64,000 bases of DNA from Viridibacterium sp047600765 (GCA_047600765.1 JASGKF010000002.1:1612001-1676000); one strand, 5' to 3'. Shown: positions 7,472 to 16,783, counted from the stretch's first letter. Notes: generated from the letters alone by a model not told the origin. A program made the numbers and translations.

Positions 7472-9385
7472 ATGTCCGACACCAGTCAAATCGAAAAGCG
7501 CGGCTTTCAGGCCGAGGTGAAGCAACTGCTTCACCTGATGATCCACTCGCTGTATTCGAACCGCGAAATCTTCCTGCGCGAACTGGTCTCCAACGCCTCC
7601 GACGCCTGCGACAAGCTGCGTTTCGAAGCTCTCGACAATGGCGCCCTGTTCGAGAACGACGCCGAACTCAAGATCCGCATCAGCTTCGACAAAGCCTCGC
7701 GCACCGTCACGATTTCGGACAACGGCATCGGCATGAACCGTGACGAAGCCATCGCCCACCTCGGCACCATCGCCAAGTCCGGCACCAAGGAATTCTTCTC
7801 CAAGCTCTCCGGCGACAGGCAGGCGGATGCCAACCTGATCGGTCAGTTCGGCGTGGGCTTCTACTCGGCCTTCATCGTGGCCGACAAGGTGACGGTGCTG
7901 ACTCGCCGCGCGGGTGATGCAGCTGATGCTGGCGTGAAGTGGGAATGCTCGATGGCCGGTGATGAAGCCGGCGAGTACTCGGTGGCGCAATACACCAAGG
8001 CCATCCGTGGCACCGACATCATCCTGCACCTGCGTGAGGGTGAAGACGACCTGCTGTCCGGCTGGAAGCTGCGCAGCATCATCCGCAAGTACTCCGACCA
8101 CATCGTCCAGCCCATCGTCATGCAGAAGGAAGAATGGGACCAGGAGAAAGCCGAGAACGTCCTCAAGGACGAAGACGAAACCGTCAACCAGGCCAACGCG
8201 CTGTGGACGCGCTCCAAGAACGACATCAGCGAAGACGACTACAAGGCTTTCTACAAGCACGTTTCGCACGACTACGAAGACCCGGTGGCCTGGAGCCACG
8301 CCAAGGTCGAAGGTCGTCACGAATACACCCAGCTGCTCTACGTGCCGAAGCGCGCCCCCTTCGACCTGTGGGACCGTAACCCGCGTCAGGGCCTGAAGCT
8401 CTACGTGCGTCGCGTCTTCATCATGGACGACGCCGAGAAGCTGCTGCCGCACTACCTGCGCTTCGTGCGCGGTGTTGTCGACTCGGCGGATCTGCCGCTG
8501 AACGTCTCGCGCGAAATCCTGCAGGAGAGCAAGGACGTCGACACCATTCGTGGTGGTTGCACCAAGAAAGTCCTGGGCCTGCTCGAAGACCTCGCCGAGA
8601 ACCGCAAGGAAGACTACGCAGCGTTCTGGACCGAGTTCGGTCGCGTCCTCAAGGAAGGCCTCGGCGAAGACAACGCCAACAAGGACAAGATCGCTGGCCT
8701 GCTGCGCTTTGCCTCCACCAATCTCGATTCGCCCGAAGAGTCCGTCTCGCTGAAGGACTACATCGGCCGCATGAAGGAAGGCCAGGAGAAGATCTACTAC
8801 GTCACGGCCGAGAGCTTCAACGCCGCCAAGAACAGCCCGCACCTCGAAGTCTTCCGCAAGAAGGGCATCGAAGTGCTTCTGCTGTCCGACCGCATCGACG
8901 AATGGGCCATTGGCTACCTCGTCGAGTTCGAGGGCAAGCAGATCGTCTCGGTCGCCAAGGGTGATCTCGATCTCGGCTCGCTCGAAGACGAAGCCGACAA
9001 GAAGAAGGTTGAAGAGCAGGCCGAAGAGTGCAAGCCCCTGCTCGAGAAGGTCAAAGCATCACTGGGCGACAAGGTCAAGGAAGTGCGCGTCACCAGCCGC
9101 CTCACCGACAGCCCGGCCTGCCTCGTGGTCAACGAGCACGAGATGGGCGCCAACCTTGCGCGTCTGCTGAAGGCAGCCGGTCAGAACGTGCCGACCTCAG
9201 CCCCCATTCTTGAGATCAACCCCGAGCATCCGGTGGTGACGCGCATGAAGGGTGAAGAGGCGAAGTTCGATGACTGGGCTGCTGTGTTGTTCGATCAGGC
9301 CTTGCTGGCTGAAGGTGGCACGCTGGACGATCCGGCGACTTTCATCAAGCGCATGAATCAGCTAATGCTCGACATGAGCAAGTGA
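7472..9385 (+). CDS. htpG: Chaperone HtpG (bacterial Hsp90)
   Basis: An ATP-dependent cytoplasmic chaperone, 637 residues, full length for the family. The start ATG at 7472 follows AAGGAG; the in-frame start at 7433 falls inside the untranslated leader. The N-terminal GHKL ATPase domain shows LRELVSNASDACDKLRF, SDNGIGMNRDEAIAHLGTIA and IGQFGVGFYSAFIVAD. The middle domain contains the catalytic Arg segment LPLNVSREILQES, and the C-terminal dimerisation domain ends in RMNQLMLDMSK without the eukaryotic MEEVD. It is driven by a clear sigma-32 promoter and closed by a hairpin element and a terminator. Confidence 0.97.
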   Translation: MSDTSQIEKRGFQAEVKQLLHLMIHSLYSNREIFLRELVSNASDACDKLRFEALDNGALFENDAELKIRISFDKASRTVTISDNGIGMNRDEAIAHLGTIAKSGTKEFFSKLSGDRQADANLIGQFGVGFYSAFIVADKVTVLTRRAGDAADAGVKWECSMAGDEAGEYSVAQYTKAIRGTDIILHLREGEDDLLSGWKLRSIIRKYSDHIVQPIVMQKEEWDQEKAENVLKDEDETVNQANALWTRSKNDISEDDYKAFYKHVSHDYEDPVAWSHAKVEGRHEYTQLLYVPKRAPFDLWDRNPRQGLKLYVRRVFIMDDAEKLLPHYLRFVRGVVDSADLPLNVSREILQESKDVDTIRGGCTKKVLGLLEDLAENRKEDYAAFWTEFGRVLKEGLGEDNANKDKIAGLLRFASTNLDSPEESVSLKDYIGRMKEGQEKIYYVTAESFNAAKNSPHLEVFRKKGIEVLLLSDRIDEWAIGYLVEFEGKQIVSVAKGDLDLGSLEDEADKKKVEEQAEECKPLLEKVKASLGDKVKEVRVTSRLTDSPACLVVNEHEMGANLARLLKAAGQNVPTSAPILEINPEHPVVTRMKGEEAKFDDWAAVLFDQALLAEGGTLDDPATFIKRMNQLMLDMSK

Positions 9386-9388
9386 TTT

Positions 9389-9507
9389 GATTTACGCATA
9401 AAGCTACTGCGCGTGCGGATCTCGAAACTCCGGTGCTCAACGTACTCACGTACGCCTCCGCTCCTCGGTTCGACCTCCATCCGCTCGCTACGCTTTCTGC
9501 GTAAATC
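9389..9507. repeat. Long imperfect hairpin (REP-like element) after htpG
   Basis: Outer arms 9389-9404 and 9492-9507 pair at 15 of 16 positions (GATTTACGCATAAAGC against GCTTTCTGCGTAAATC). Inside are further partial pairings, such as GCGGAT with ATCCGC and GTAC-TCAC-GTAC at the tip. The inner run GCTCAACGTACTCACGTACG resembles short dispersed intergenic palindromes common in proteobacterial genomes. No second copy was seen in this window. It begins right at the htpG stop codon. Confidence 0.65.
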
Positions 9508-9530
9508 AGGGGTGTCGTAGAACGTTGGAA

Positions 9531-9554
9531 GGGCCGCTGTTGCGGCCCTTTTTT
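9531..9554 (+). terminator. Rho-independent terminator of htpG
   Basis: Perfect 7-base stem GGGCCGC / GCGGCCC around TGTT, followed by TTTTTT. It lies between the convergent htpG and beta-helix lipoprotein genes. Confidence 0.92.
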
Positions 9555-9558
9555 GTAG

Positions 9559-11536
9559 CTATTGCTGAGTCAGCGCCAATCCTTTTATGGCACGAAACCT
9601 CGCTTTGGCAGGCAATTCGCCTAGTAGCGGTGTCGCAGGCGTCTCCGGCGAGATGCGCGGCCAGGGATTGCTGCCGAAGAAAGCCGGCTTGGCGCTGAGG
9701 TAGAGCGAGGCTGGCAGGCTGTGATTGGCGGTGCCGGCATCCCACACGGTGGTCTGCGTGAAGTAGTCGTAGTTGCCGTGGCGATAGGTGCGTGCCAAGG
9801 CCAGCGGATCGGGGGCTGAGGTATTGTCACCGTCGTGACCGATATTCCAGACGGGTACCTTCGACACGGAGACGTTGTAGTTCGAGTACCAGTTGGCGTC
9901 GGTCTGGTAGATGAAGCCGGTCTGGTTGTAGGTGTCGCCATGCGGGTCGGTGCCACTGAGCAGAGGCATGGCCGGGAAGCCCAGCACGTTGCCGACGAAA
10001 GAGAACCACCACGCATGTGCGTCGACGCCGACGATGCGGCGACCGAACGCGTCGACCAGCGACAGCGGCGGCGCCGAGATGCGCAAGCCGGTGAAGTGGT
10101 TGCGGTAGTAGGTGCCGTAGATGGCATTGCCCCAGTAGGACTCGCTGTCGGCGTTGAAGCACTCGTTGCCTTCGAACAGCTCCATGTGCGCGCCGGCATA
10201 GTGATTGGCGCCGCTGCCGACTTCGGGAATCTGCACGTAGCCGGCGCCGTAACCGTCCTGCAGGTAGTTGTAGCCGAACACGTTGCCGCCGCCTGAGGCG
10301 CGGCCGATGGTGAGCTTGTTGAAGCCCCACACGATGTTGTTCTCGAACAGGCAGTCGGAGCTGTAAACGTTGAGACCGATGCCGTAGCCCGCGCCGCCGG
10401 GGTTGGGGTCGCGCGTGCTGTGGAAGAAGGAGTCGCGCACTTCGCAGCGGAAGCTGTTCTCGAGGTTGCAGCTGTGGCCGATGCTGCCCGAGCTCTCGAC
10501 GTTCTTCACCCAGCAGTAGGCACAGGCCCAGAAGTGGATGTTGCCGCCGCCGTCACCACCACCGCCATTCACGACGGCGACGTCTTCGATGCCGCTGTTG
10601 CGCGTGGCGTTCAACCTGGCTAGCCCAGAGCGCGCTCCAGCCCTTGCTATCCGGGTCCTGCGTCGAGAAGCGGCAGATGTGTGCCGACAGGGCGGTCTCG
10701 AAGTCGATGTGCAGCGGTGTGTTGAAGGTGAGCTGGTTGCCGCTGATGGCGGTGATTTCGAGCGTCTGGCCAATGGGGCGGTTGAGTTCGCAGAACCAGC
10801 GCCGCGTATCGTCGGTGGGCGACAGCGTGTTCTTGCCCCAATACACCTTGCGCACCGGCGCGACGGTGTCGGAGCGCGTGTCGTCCGAGACCTGGTTGAG
10901 CGTGATGATCTCGCCGATCTTGAGACTGGCCGCGCTCGATACGGTAATGCTGTAGCTTCCCTTGGCGCCATTGGCGGTGAGGGGACGCGACTCCGTGTGC
11001 TTGACCCAGCGCGTACCGACGATGATGACCGGGTACGACGCGTTGTCGGCTTGCACCAGCTTCGTGGCCGATGAACCGGCGCCGCGCAGGGTGACGTTGG
11101 AACGCGCTATCTCCAGCCCCATGCCGCTGATCTTGAAGGTGCCGGCTGCGAGACGCACGACCTGACCGGCCGGGCAGGCGTTGAGGGCGGCCTGAATCGC
11201 TGCCGTGTCATCACCGCCGCTGGGGCTGAGGGTCTGGTAGATCGTGTTGCGCGCAGGGATGCCGCCCACAGCGTTGAGGCCGGGGTTCCAGACGGTGCGG
11301 CGCTCGGTCGGCATGAAGTCGCTGCCGACACTGCTACTGGAGCTTGAACTGGTGACGGATGATGACGAGGACGAGGCTGCAGCGCTCGATGAGGCGCCGG
11401 AGGCCGAGCTCGAGGCGCCGCTTCCCCCGCTTGTACTGCCTGAACCTCCGCCGCCGCCCGTGCCGCCACAAGCGGTGAGCAGGGTCAGTTGGCCAAGGGT
11501 GACGAGGGCGGCGCGGCGACTGGGCTGTGTTTTCAT
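9559..11536 (-). CDS. Pectate-lyase-superfamily (right-handed beta-helix) lipoprotein, with one frameshift
   Basis: Probable secreted polysaccharide-acting lipoprotein, ~658 residues once repaired. The start at 11536 gives a signal peptide ending in a lipobox (LLTACGG). A Gly/Ser-rich linker of ~45 residues follows, including near-pure Ser runs, suited to surface display. GGDDTAAIQAALNACPAG and VVRLAAGTFKISG are the classic opening of the pectate-lyase superfamily helix. Asn-rich and Gly-rich coils follow (GGNIHFWACAYCWVKNVESS, GYNYLQDGYGAGYVQIPE). The frame breaks at 10609-10615 (plus strand GTTCAAC); dropping one T gives GTCAAC and joins LWASQVDATRNSGIEDVAVV. The substrate cannot be told from sequence. 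The terminator of htpG faces its 3' end. Confidence 0.75.
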
Positions 11537-11656
11537 GGGCGGAACATTAAGACCCTGCAACTGGCGCCGCCAGTTGCCCATGATGGCCGGAGGCCAGTGC
11601 TGCCCCGGCGGTCAGCCCGATCCGGAAAACGATAAAAATGCTTAAGGAATAGTGGC

Positions 11657-12517
11657 TCAGCGAATCACGCCATGCACTGCCGCAATATCCGCATCACCAT
11701 GCCCGGCGAGCAGGGCGCGCTTGAACAGCTCGTTGCTGGCCGTGGCGGTGTGCAGGGTCTGGCCGAGCTCTTCGCTGAGTGCGATGGCGAGGCGCAGGTC
11801 TTTCTGCATGTGTTTGAGCGGGAAGCTGGTGCTGTAGTCGCCGGCGAGCAGCATCGGGCCCTTGCCTTTGAACATGGGGCAGGCCATGGCGCCGGCATCG
11901 AGCACTTCGAGGATCTGCGCACCGTCGAGATTGCCCTTCATGCCCAGCGACAGTCCCTCGCTGAAGGCGGTGAGCATGCTGCCCATGATCATGTTGACGA
12001 CGAGCTTCATGCGCGCGCCCTGGCCGACTTCGCCGAGATGCAGGCGCTTCTTGCCAAGCTTGTCGAGGGCGGGGCCGGCGTCGTCGTAGAGGCTGCGGTC
12101 GCCGCCGGCGAGGATGACGAGCGTGCCGTCTTCGGCAGGCTTCTTGGTGCCGGAGACGGGGGCTTCGAGGAAGCGGCCGCCGCGTTCAGCAATGGCGCCG
12201 GCAATGTCGCGTGCGGTCTGGTCGTCGACGGTGGACATGTCGATGTAGCCGCGTCCGTCACCGATGCCAGCCAGCACGCCATCAGGGCCGAAGCAGGTGT
12301 CGCGTGCGGCCGCCGGGTCGGCGAGGATGGCGAAGGTGATGTCGCAATTTGCGGCGACTTCGGCAGGGGTGGCGGCTTGTTTTGCACCAAGCTCGACGAG
12401 CGGGGTGCAGCGCGCTGGCGTGCGGTTCCAGACGGTTACGTCGAAGCCGGCGCGGATGAGGTTGGTGGCCATGGCACGGCCCATGATCCCCAACCCGAGA
12501 AAACCATAGCGAATCAC
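11657..12517 (-). CDS. NAD(P)-dependent 3-hydroxyacid dehydrogenase (glyoxylate/succinic semialdehyde reductase type)
   Basis: A 286-residue enzyme of the beta-hydroxyacid dehydrogenase family (GarR, GLYR1, MmsB), which reduces short aldehyde-acids or oxidises 3-hydroxyacids. The Rossmann motif GFLGLGIMGRAMATNLIRAG opens the protein and has the family signature. The substrate motif FLEAPVSGTKKPAEDGTLVILAGG is next. The catalytic Lys is in GQGARMKLVVNMIMGSMLTAFSEGL, and the cofactor-domain Lys is in PLKHMQKDLRLA. NWNRTPAR after beta-2 (VWNRTP) suggests NADPH preference. The start is GTG at 12517 with AAAGGAAG upstream. The substrate is not set by context; the neighbours are unrelated. Confidence 0.85.
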   Translation of the reverse strand: MIRYGFLGLGIMGRAMATNLIRAGFDVTVWNRTPARCTPLVELGAKQAATPAEVAANCDITFAILADPAAARDTCFGPDGVLAGIGDGRGYIDMSTVDDQTARDIAGAIAERGGRFLEAPVSGTKKPAEDGTLVILAGGDRSLYDDAGPALDKLGKKRLHLGEVGQGARMKLVVNMIMGSMLTAFSEGLSLGMKGNLDGAQILEVLDAGAMACPMFKGKGPMLLAGDYSTSFPLKHMQKDLRLAIALSEELGQTLHTATASNELFKRALLAGHGDADIAAVHGVIR

Positions 12518-12626
12518 GATCTGCTTCCTTTCAATGTGCAGTCAGCACAGTAAAGGAAAGCGGGCGGCGCGGCGCACGCGCTGGTGTATGTCGTTTATTG
12601 GAAGGGCGGGATGTTGCTGTGGTGCT

Positions 12627-14177
12627 TCACTGGAAGCCGACCGGAACGACGCTCGGTGCCGAGAGATGCAGCCGGTTCTTGCCGGCATGTTTTGCGTCAT
12701 ACATGGCTTTGTCGGCACGATGCAGCAGGTCGTCCAGACTCTCGCCTTGCGGGTCACTGCAGAGCGCGACACCGACGCTGCAGGTGATGCCATGGCCGAT
12801 GCTGGCCATGCGATTGACGATGCGCGAACCGAGCTTGTGGGTGATCGATTCGAGGAAGTCCAGCGGTGCGGCAATGACGACACCGAACTCGTCGCCGCCC
12901 AGGCGGCCCGCCGTGTCGGAGCCACGAATGGTGCCCGACAGGATGGTGGCGGCCTTCACGAGTACGGCGTCGCCCTGTTCGTGCCCTTCACGATCGTTGA
13001 CGGCCTTGAAGCCATCGAGATCAATGACCATGACGGCGAGGCCGAAACCATCGCGGCGCGCCTGTTCCAGCAGGTCGCAGGCCCGTTCGAAGAACAGTGC
13101 ACGCGCAGGCAGGCCGGTCAGGTGATCGTGGCGAGCATCGAGCAGGGCGCGCGTGGTTTCGGCCTGTGCGCCCATGGCCGCGGCGAGGTCGCGGCGGATG
13201 CGTTCTTCGCGGCGTTTGAGCAGGCGGGTTGCGACTGTGCCACCGACTATGACGATAAGACTGATCAGGGTGGCGATCAGCGTACGTGCGGTGCGTTTGT
13301 TCCAGTACTTGTAGATGATGGGCCATTCGAATCCGGCCATGACCATGACATTGGCGGGACGGAGGATTTTCCAGGCGGCCAGACGAGGCAGTTCGTCCAG
13401 TGGCGAGATGATCTCGGCGGTGCCCGTGTCGGCAGTCTTGATGGTGTCGGTGAACAGTGTGCTGCTGGCGATTGACTGTCCGAGGTATTCCTTGACCAGT
13501 GGGCGTCGGCCGAGGATGTTGCCATCGCCATTCGTGACGAGGATCAGGGCGTTCTTGCTTGAACCGGCCAGGGCGTAGAGGTCTGTCAGGTAACTCGTGC
13601 TGATGCCCGCCGATACGATGCCGGCTAGTTCGCCATCGGGGCCGGGGATGCGGCGGCTGAGGTAGAAGAGGGTGCGTTCGGGTTCGAGCTGCGAGCGCAG
13701 GGCCGGGCCGATGAACAGGGTGTCCTTTTCGTGCAGGGCCTGGAAGTCGGGGCGGCTAGCCAGATTCAGTTTGGGTGGGACGGGGCTTTCCGAGCTGGCC
13801 ACCACATCGCCCTGTGGGTTGAGGATGAGTACGCCGACTTTGCCGGGTATGTCGTCGGTGAGGTCCGTGAAAGCTGCACGAAAGGCCGGATCGTTGAATC
13901 CACCAGAGCTTGCCTGGGTCTTGGCGGCGAGATCGCGAATCTTGACGAGACGGTTGTCGGTCAGCTCGAGTGAGCGCTCCGTCTGTGCCGACACCAGATT
14001 GACGAGGTCGACCAGCAGGCCGCGATTGGATTGAAGGACTTCTTCGTGGTCGCTGTGGATCGACACCACGGCGTTGATGATCAGCACGCCCATGAGGACG
14101 GCCGCCACGACGTAGCTCAGATGCCGGCGCTTGCTCGTGTGCGGGATCCCGGATGGTGTCGCGGTTCTGATAGCCAT
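12627..14177 (-). CDS. Membrane diguanylate cyclase with periplasmic Cache-type sensor
   Basis: About 516 residues. An N-terminal membrane segment (YVVAAVLMGVLIINAVVSI) and a second one near residue 310 (TLIATLISLIVIVGGTVAT) bracket a ~260-residue periplasmic region. Its VGVLILNPQGDVVASS and GIVSAGISTSYLTDLYAL elements look like a double Cache sensor. The GGDEF domain carries an intact catalytic motif RLGGDEFGVV. RGSD lies exactly five residues before GGDEF, which is the inhibitory I-site (RxxD) for product feedback. It should therefore make c-di-GMP in response to an extracellular ligand. The start was set at ATG 14177, with AGGGAG upstream; a TTG three codons earlier is possible. A -10-like TATAAA lies 30-40 bases upstream. 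Confidence 0.88.
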   Translation of the reverse strand: MAIRTATPSGIPHTSKRRHLSYVVAAVLMGVLIINAVVSIHSDHEEVLQSNRGLLVDLVNLVSAQTERSLELTDNRLVKIRDLAAKTQASSGGFNDPAFRAAFTDLTDDIPGKVGVLILNPQGDVVASSESPVPPKLNLASRPDFQALHEKDTLFIGPALRSQLEPERTLFYLSRRIPGPDGELAGIVSAGISTSYLTDLYALAGSSKNALILVTNGDGNILGRRPLVKEYLGQSIASSTLFTDTIKTADTGTAEIISPLDELPRLAAWKILRPANVMVMAGFEWPIIYKYWNKRTARTLIATLISLIVIVGGTVATRLLKRREERIRRDLAAAMGAQAETTRALLDARHDHLTGLPARALFFERACDLLEQARRDGFGLAVMVIDLDGFKAVNDREGHEQGDAVLVKAATILSGTIRGSDTAGRLGGDEFGVVIAAPLDFLESITHKLGSRIVNRMASIGHGITCSVGVALCSDPQGESLDDLLHRADKAMYDAKHAGKNRLHLSAPSVVPVGFQ

Positions 14178-14322
14178 GTCTCCCAACTCCCTGATGGCAT
14201 ACAGTTTTTATATCACTTTGGTTTAGGAAAGACAGTGCGGGGAATCCTCCAGAACGCCATCAGCATGAACTGGCTCACGATGCTGCGATGCGAAATCCGG
14301 CATCAAGGACAGCTTTGTGTCG

Positions 14323-14577
14323 CTAGCCGAAACGCAGCTTCATGACGAGGATGAAGCTCGCCAGCGCCAGGGTGATGGCATTGGCGACGATGACCGGCCA
14401 GGCCCCGATGAAGAGGCCATAGACCAGCCAGAGGAAGACTCCGGTGACGAAGACGCTGTACATGCCCAGCGACACGCCTTTTGCGGAGCGTGTCTTCCAG
14501 GTGAGCCAGGCTTGGGGAATGAAAGCTGCAGTGGTCAGCGTTGCTGCGGAGTAACCGACGAGGTCTTCAAAGGACAA
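14323..14577 (-). CDS. SemiSWEET sugar transporter
   Basis: An 84-residue, three-helix membrane protein of the SemiSWEET/PQ-loop family; homodimers carry sugars across the inner membrane by facilitated diffusion. The first helix holds the PQ motif in AATLTTAAFIPQAWLTWKT, followed by the loop KGVSLGMYSVFVTGVFLWLVYG and a third helix VIVANAITLALASFILVM. The start codon is TTG at 14577, 11 bases inside the end of the HNH gene, so translation is probably coupled. Length and motif leave little doubt about the family. The sugar is unknown. Confidence 0.88.
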   Translation of the reverse strand: MSFEDLVGYSAATLTTAAFIPQAWLTWKTRSAKGVSLGMYSVFVTGVFLWLVYGLFIGAWPVIVANAITLALASFILVMKLRFG

Positions 14578-15199
14578 GGGAATGGTCCGAGTGGGTGGCT
14601 CCTCGCCATCTACTTTGTGCGGGCAGGTGACGTGACAGGAAATCCATCTGGTCTGCGAGGATGTTGCGGTTGGAGAGAATGAGATATTCGGCCTTGTTGG
14701 GCACGTAGGGCGCGTAGAGCAGCAGCATGTGCGCTTGCTCCGGCGTACGTCCAGCCTTGCGCTGGTTGCAGTTGCGGCAAGAGGTCACGACATTCATCCA
14801 GATGTCGGCGCCGCCCTGCGAGACGGGTTTGATGTGATCGCGGGTCAGGCGCGCCGTGCTGAATGTGTCGCCGCAGTAGCCGCAGATCTGGCGGTCGCGG
14901 TGGAAGAGTTCGCGGTTCGACAGCGGTGGGGTCTGATGCAGGCTGCGCGGGTGCAGTGCGCGGCCCTTGATGGCGATGATGCTGTTGGCAGTCATCTCGG
15001 AGCGGCGGCCGGTGAGGCGTGAATATCCGCCGACAAAGGTGAAGCACTGTTCGCCGGCATCCCAGGCGACAAGGTTCTTGGAGTAGTAGAAGAGGGCGTG
15101 TTGCCAGGTCACCCAGCGATGGGGCTGGCCGAACATGTCCAGCGTCAGGATCATCGGACGCCTGTTCGGGTGGAGTGGGCGCAGCTGCGTTGAGTGCAT
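14567..15199 (-). CDS. HNH endonuclease family protein
   Basis: A 210-residue protein of the common stand-alone HNH family. Residues ~105-155 form the HNH zinc-finger nuclease domain: CGYCGDTFSTARLTRDHIKP gives the first Cys pair and the central catalytic DH. The run MNVVTSCRNCNQRKAGRTPE gives the Asn and the second Cys pair. The N-terminal half (ILTLDMFGQPHRWVTWQHAL) is the usual family leader. That suggests the true start may be Met16 (15154); the longer frame is given. It overlaps the SemiSWEET gene by 11 bases. No methylase or phage gene is nearby, so it is probably a housekeeping-type HNH protein of unknown role. Confidence 0.82.
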   Translation of the reverse strand: MHSTQLRPLHPNRRPMILTLDMFGQPHRWVTWQHALFYYSKNLVAWDAGEQCFTFVGGYSRLTGRRSEMTANSIIAIKGRALHPRSLHQTPPLSNRELFHRDRQICGYCGDTFSTARLTRDHIKPVSQGGADIWMNVVTSCRNCNQRKAGRTPEQAHMLLLYAPYVPNKAEYLILSNRNILADQMDFLSRHLPAQSRWRGATHSDHSLVL

Positions 15200-15372
15200 G
15201 ATGTCACCGTCCTGCCGTGGGTACCGCCGTTGAAGATTCCTTGTTGCGTTGGGTAGTGGAACAATGAATCCGGACGTGACTCCCGGTGCCCGGAAGGTGC
15301 GTCGCAGTTAGCTTATCCGGTTGGGTATGTGCGCAGCAACCGGAATTTTGAAACATGACAAGCCGGAGACAC

Positions 15373-16005
15373 ATGCAGCACTGGAAGACACTGCTGGGCT
15401 GGGGGTTATTGGCTTCGTTGCTGCTGCACTGGGTTGCGCTGGATCTGTTGCGCGGAGCGGGTTTCGGGCCGTCCGGAGCGGCGTCGCCGGTTTTGCTGGT
15501 GCGACTGGATGGTAGCGCTGCGAACCGTGATGCCGATGGACACAAGGTTGATGCAGCGGATGACGCCGTGGCGAAGGAACCCCCGGCTGTGACTGCCTCT
15601 GCCTCGCGCTCGGCTGCGCTTGCGCCGTCTGTGAGGCATTCACCGCTGCCGGAAACAGTGATGTCGCAGGAGGGCATCGCTGCGGTTGAAACGTCACTCG
15701 CTACCGATCATGCCAAAGACATGTCTGTTGCCAGTGGCTTGCGTTCAGGGTCGCTTGACGAAGCCATGCTGGCACTGCGCCTGAACGTGGCCGAGGTCCT
15801 GCGTGGATCTCCGCGTTTGCTGGACGGTTTGCCAGCGGGCTCACGCACCTGGGTGCTGGAGTTCGATGCGTCGGGTCGGCTGATGGCAGTACAGGGTGAG
15901 ATGCCCGAAGCGCTGCGCGCCGGCCTTGCGGCCGCGATCAGCCGCGTATCCGTGCCGGAAGCCTTGCGCGGTCGGCTGCTGCGCTTGTCGCTGGATCTGG
16001 AGTGA
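15373..16005 (+). CDS. Single-pass membrane protein of unknown function, TonB-like layout
   Basis: About 210 residues. An N-terminal membrane anchor (LLGWGLLASLLLHWVALDLL) is followed by a long Ala/Ser/Pro/Asp-rich periplasmic stretch. A small C-terminal domain comes last, with WVLEFDASGRLMAVQGEMPEAL and ISRVSVPEALRGRLLRLSLDLE. The layout recalls TonB-type energy transducers, but no TonB C-terminal YP motif is seen and no receptor or ExbBD gene is near, so this is a description rather than an assignment. The start ATG at 15373 was chosen for the GGAG four bases before it; ATG 15355 lacks one. It converges on the Nudix gene. Confidence 0.55.
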   Translation: MQHWKTLLGWGLLASLLLHWVALDLLRGAGFGPSGAASPVLLVRLDGSAANRDADGHKVDAADDAVAKEPPAVTASASRSAALAPSVRHSPLPETVMSQEGIAAVETSLATDHAKDMSVASGLRSGSLDEAMLALRLNVAEVLRGSPRLLDGLPAGSRTWVLEFDASGRLMAVQGEMPEALRAGLAAAISRVSVPEALRGRLLRLSLDLE

Positions 16006-16019
16006 TCCAGGCGCCGGGT

Positions 16020-16562
16020 TCAGACCGGATCCGGCGGTGGCAGGTTGATGCAGTGGCAACCGAACTGCCCGGTTCGGCGGTCCGTAAAGTATTGCCTCAG
16101 TGAAGTGGCGACCGAGCGGAAGGCAATCTCGGCCCAGGGGACGTCGGCTTCGTCGAACAGCTGCACGTCCAGCGATTCTTCACCGGCCGCGAACTCCGGC
16201 ACTTTCAGCGTGGCGCGGAAGAAGATGTGGACCTGGTTGATGTGGGTGACATTGACGACCGAGTAGAGCGCATCGATGTTGACGTTGGCGCAGGCTTCTT
16301 CCAGCGTCTCGCGGCGAGCCCCGTCGGCTGTGGTTTCGCCCATCTCCATGAAGCCGGCCGGCAGGGTCCACAAGCCGCGGCGTGGTTCGATGCCACGACG
16401 GCACAACAGGACCTTGCCCTGGTATTCAGCAATGGCGCCGACCACCATTTTCGGGTTGATGTAATGGATCTCGCCGCAGGCGTCGCAGACGTGCCTGGGT
16501 ACCGAATCACCGGGTGGAACGCGCAGCACGACGGGCGCACCGCAGCATGAGCAGAAGTTCAT
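16020..16562 (-). CDS. Nudix hydrolase with N-terminal zinc ribbon (NudC-like layout)
   Basis: A 180-residue enzyme that should hydrolyse nucleoside diphosphate derivatives. The N-terminus carries a zinc ribbon with two CxxC pairs (CSCCG and CDACG). The Nudix box reads GFMEMGETTADGARRETLEEAC, fitting GX5EX7REUXEE; the usual Gly after EE-x is Cys here, which does not touch the metal-binding Glu residues. Residues before it (AIAEYQGKVLLCRRGIEPRRGLWTLPAG) are the standard Nudix core. Substrates of this subgroup are likely ADP-ribose or NADH-like, but this cannot be read from sequence. Confidence 0.85.
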   Translation of the reverse strand: MNFCSCCGAPVVLRVPPGDSVPRHVCDACGEIHYINPKMVVGAIAEYQGKVLLCRRGIEPRRGLWTLPAGFMEMGETTADGARRETLEEACANVNIDALYSVVNVTHINQVHIFFRATLKVPEFAAGEESLDVQLFDEADVPWAEIAFRSVATSLRQYFTDRRTGQFGCHCINLPPPDPV

Positions 16563-16673
16563 GGTCGGGGGGAGATTGGAAACGGCTTCGAGTGTAGCGC
16601 ATGGCAGATTGCGACTGGGGTGGCTACAGCCAGCACGGAGGACCGGGCGGCGTAGCGGGGGCCCAGATATGGC

Positions 16674-16700
16674 TCAAGGCAGGCTGACGGCTGCCGATAT
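16674..16700 (+). promoter_or_regulatory. Sigma-28 (FliA) promoter before the HDOD-REC-GGDEF gene
   Basis: TCAA (16674-16677), a 15-base spacer and GCCGATAT (16693-16700). This matches the flagellar class III pattern (T[AC]AA-N15-GCCGATAA), and the same TCAAG / GCCGAT halves recur before motA and cheY. It lies 84 bases before the start codon. Confidence 0.75.
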
Positions 16701-16783
16701 GTGCACGCTGGGAGCTGGTTTCCGGAAGCGCCCACCTGCCGAAAGCAGAAGGGGCGGAAGCCAGAGAAGATGAGGGCGTGATC

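Noticed and set aside
6842..8842. A 666-codon open frame antisense to htpG
   Set aside because: It lies opposite a clear Hsp90 gene and its protein has no recognisable domain; long antisense frames are common in GC-rich DNA.
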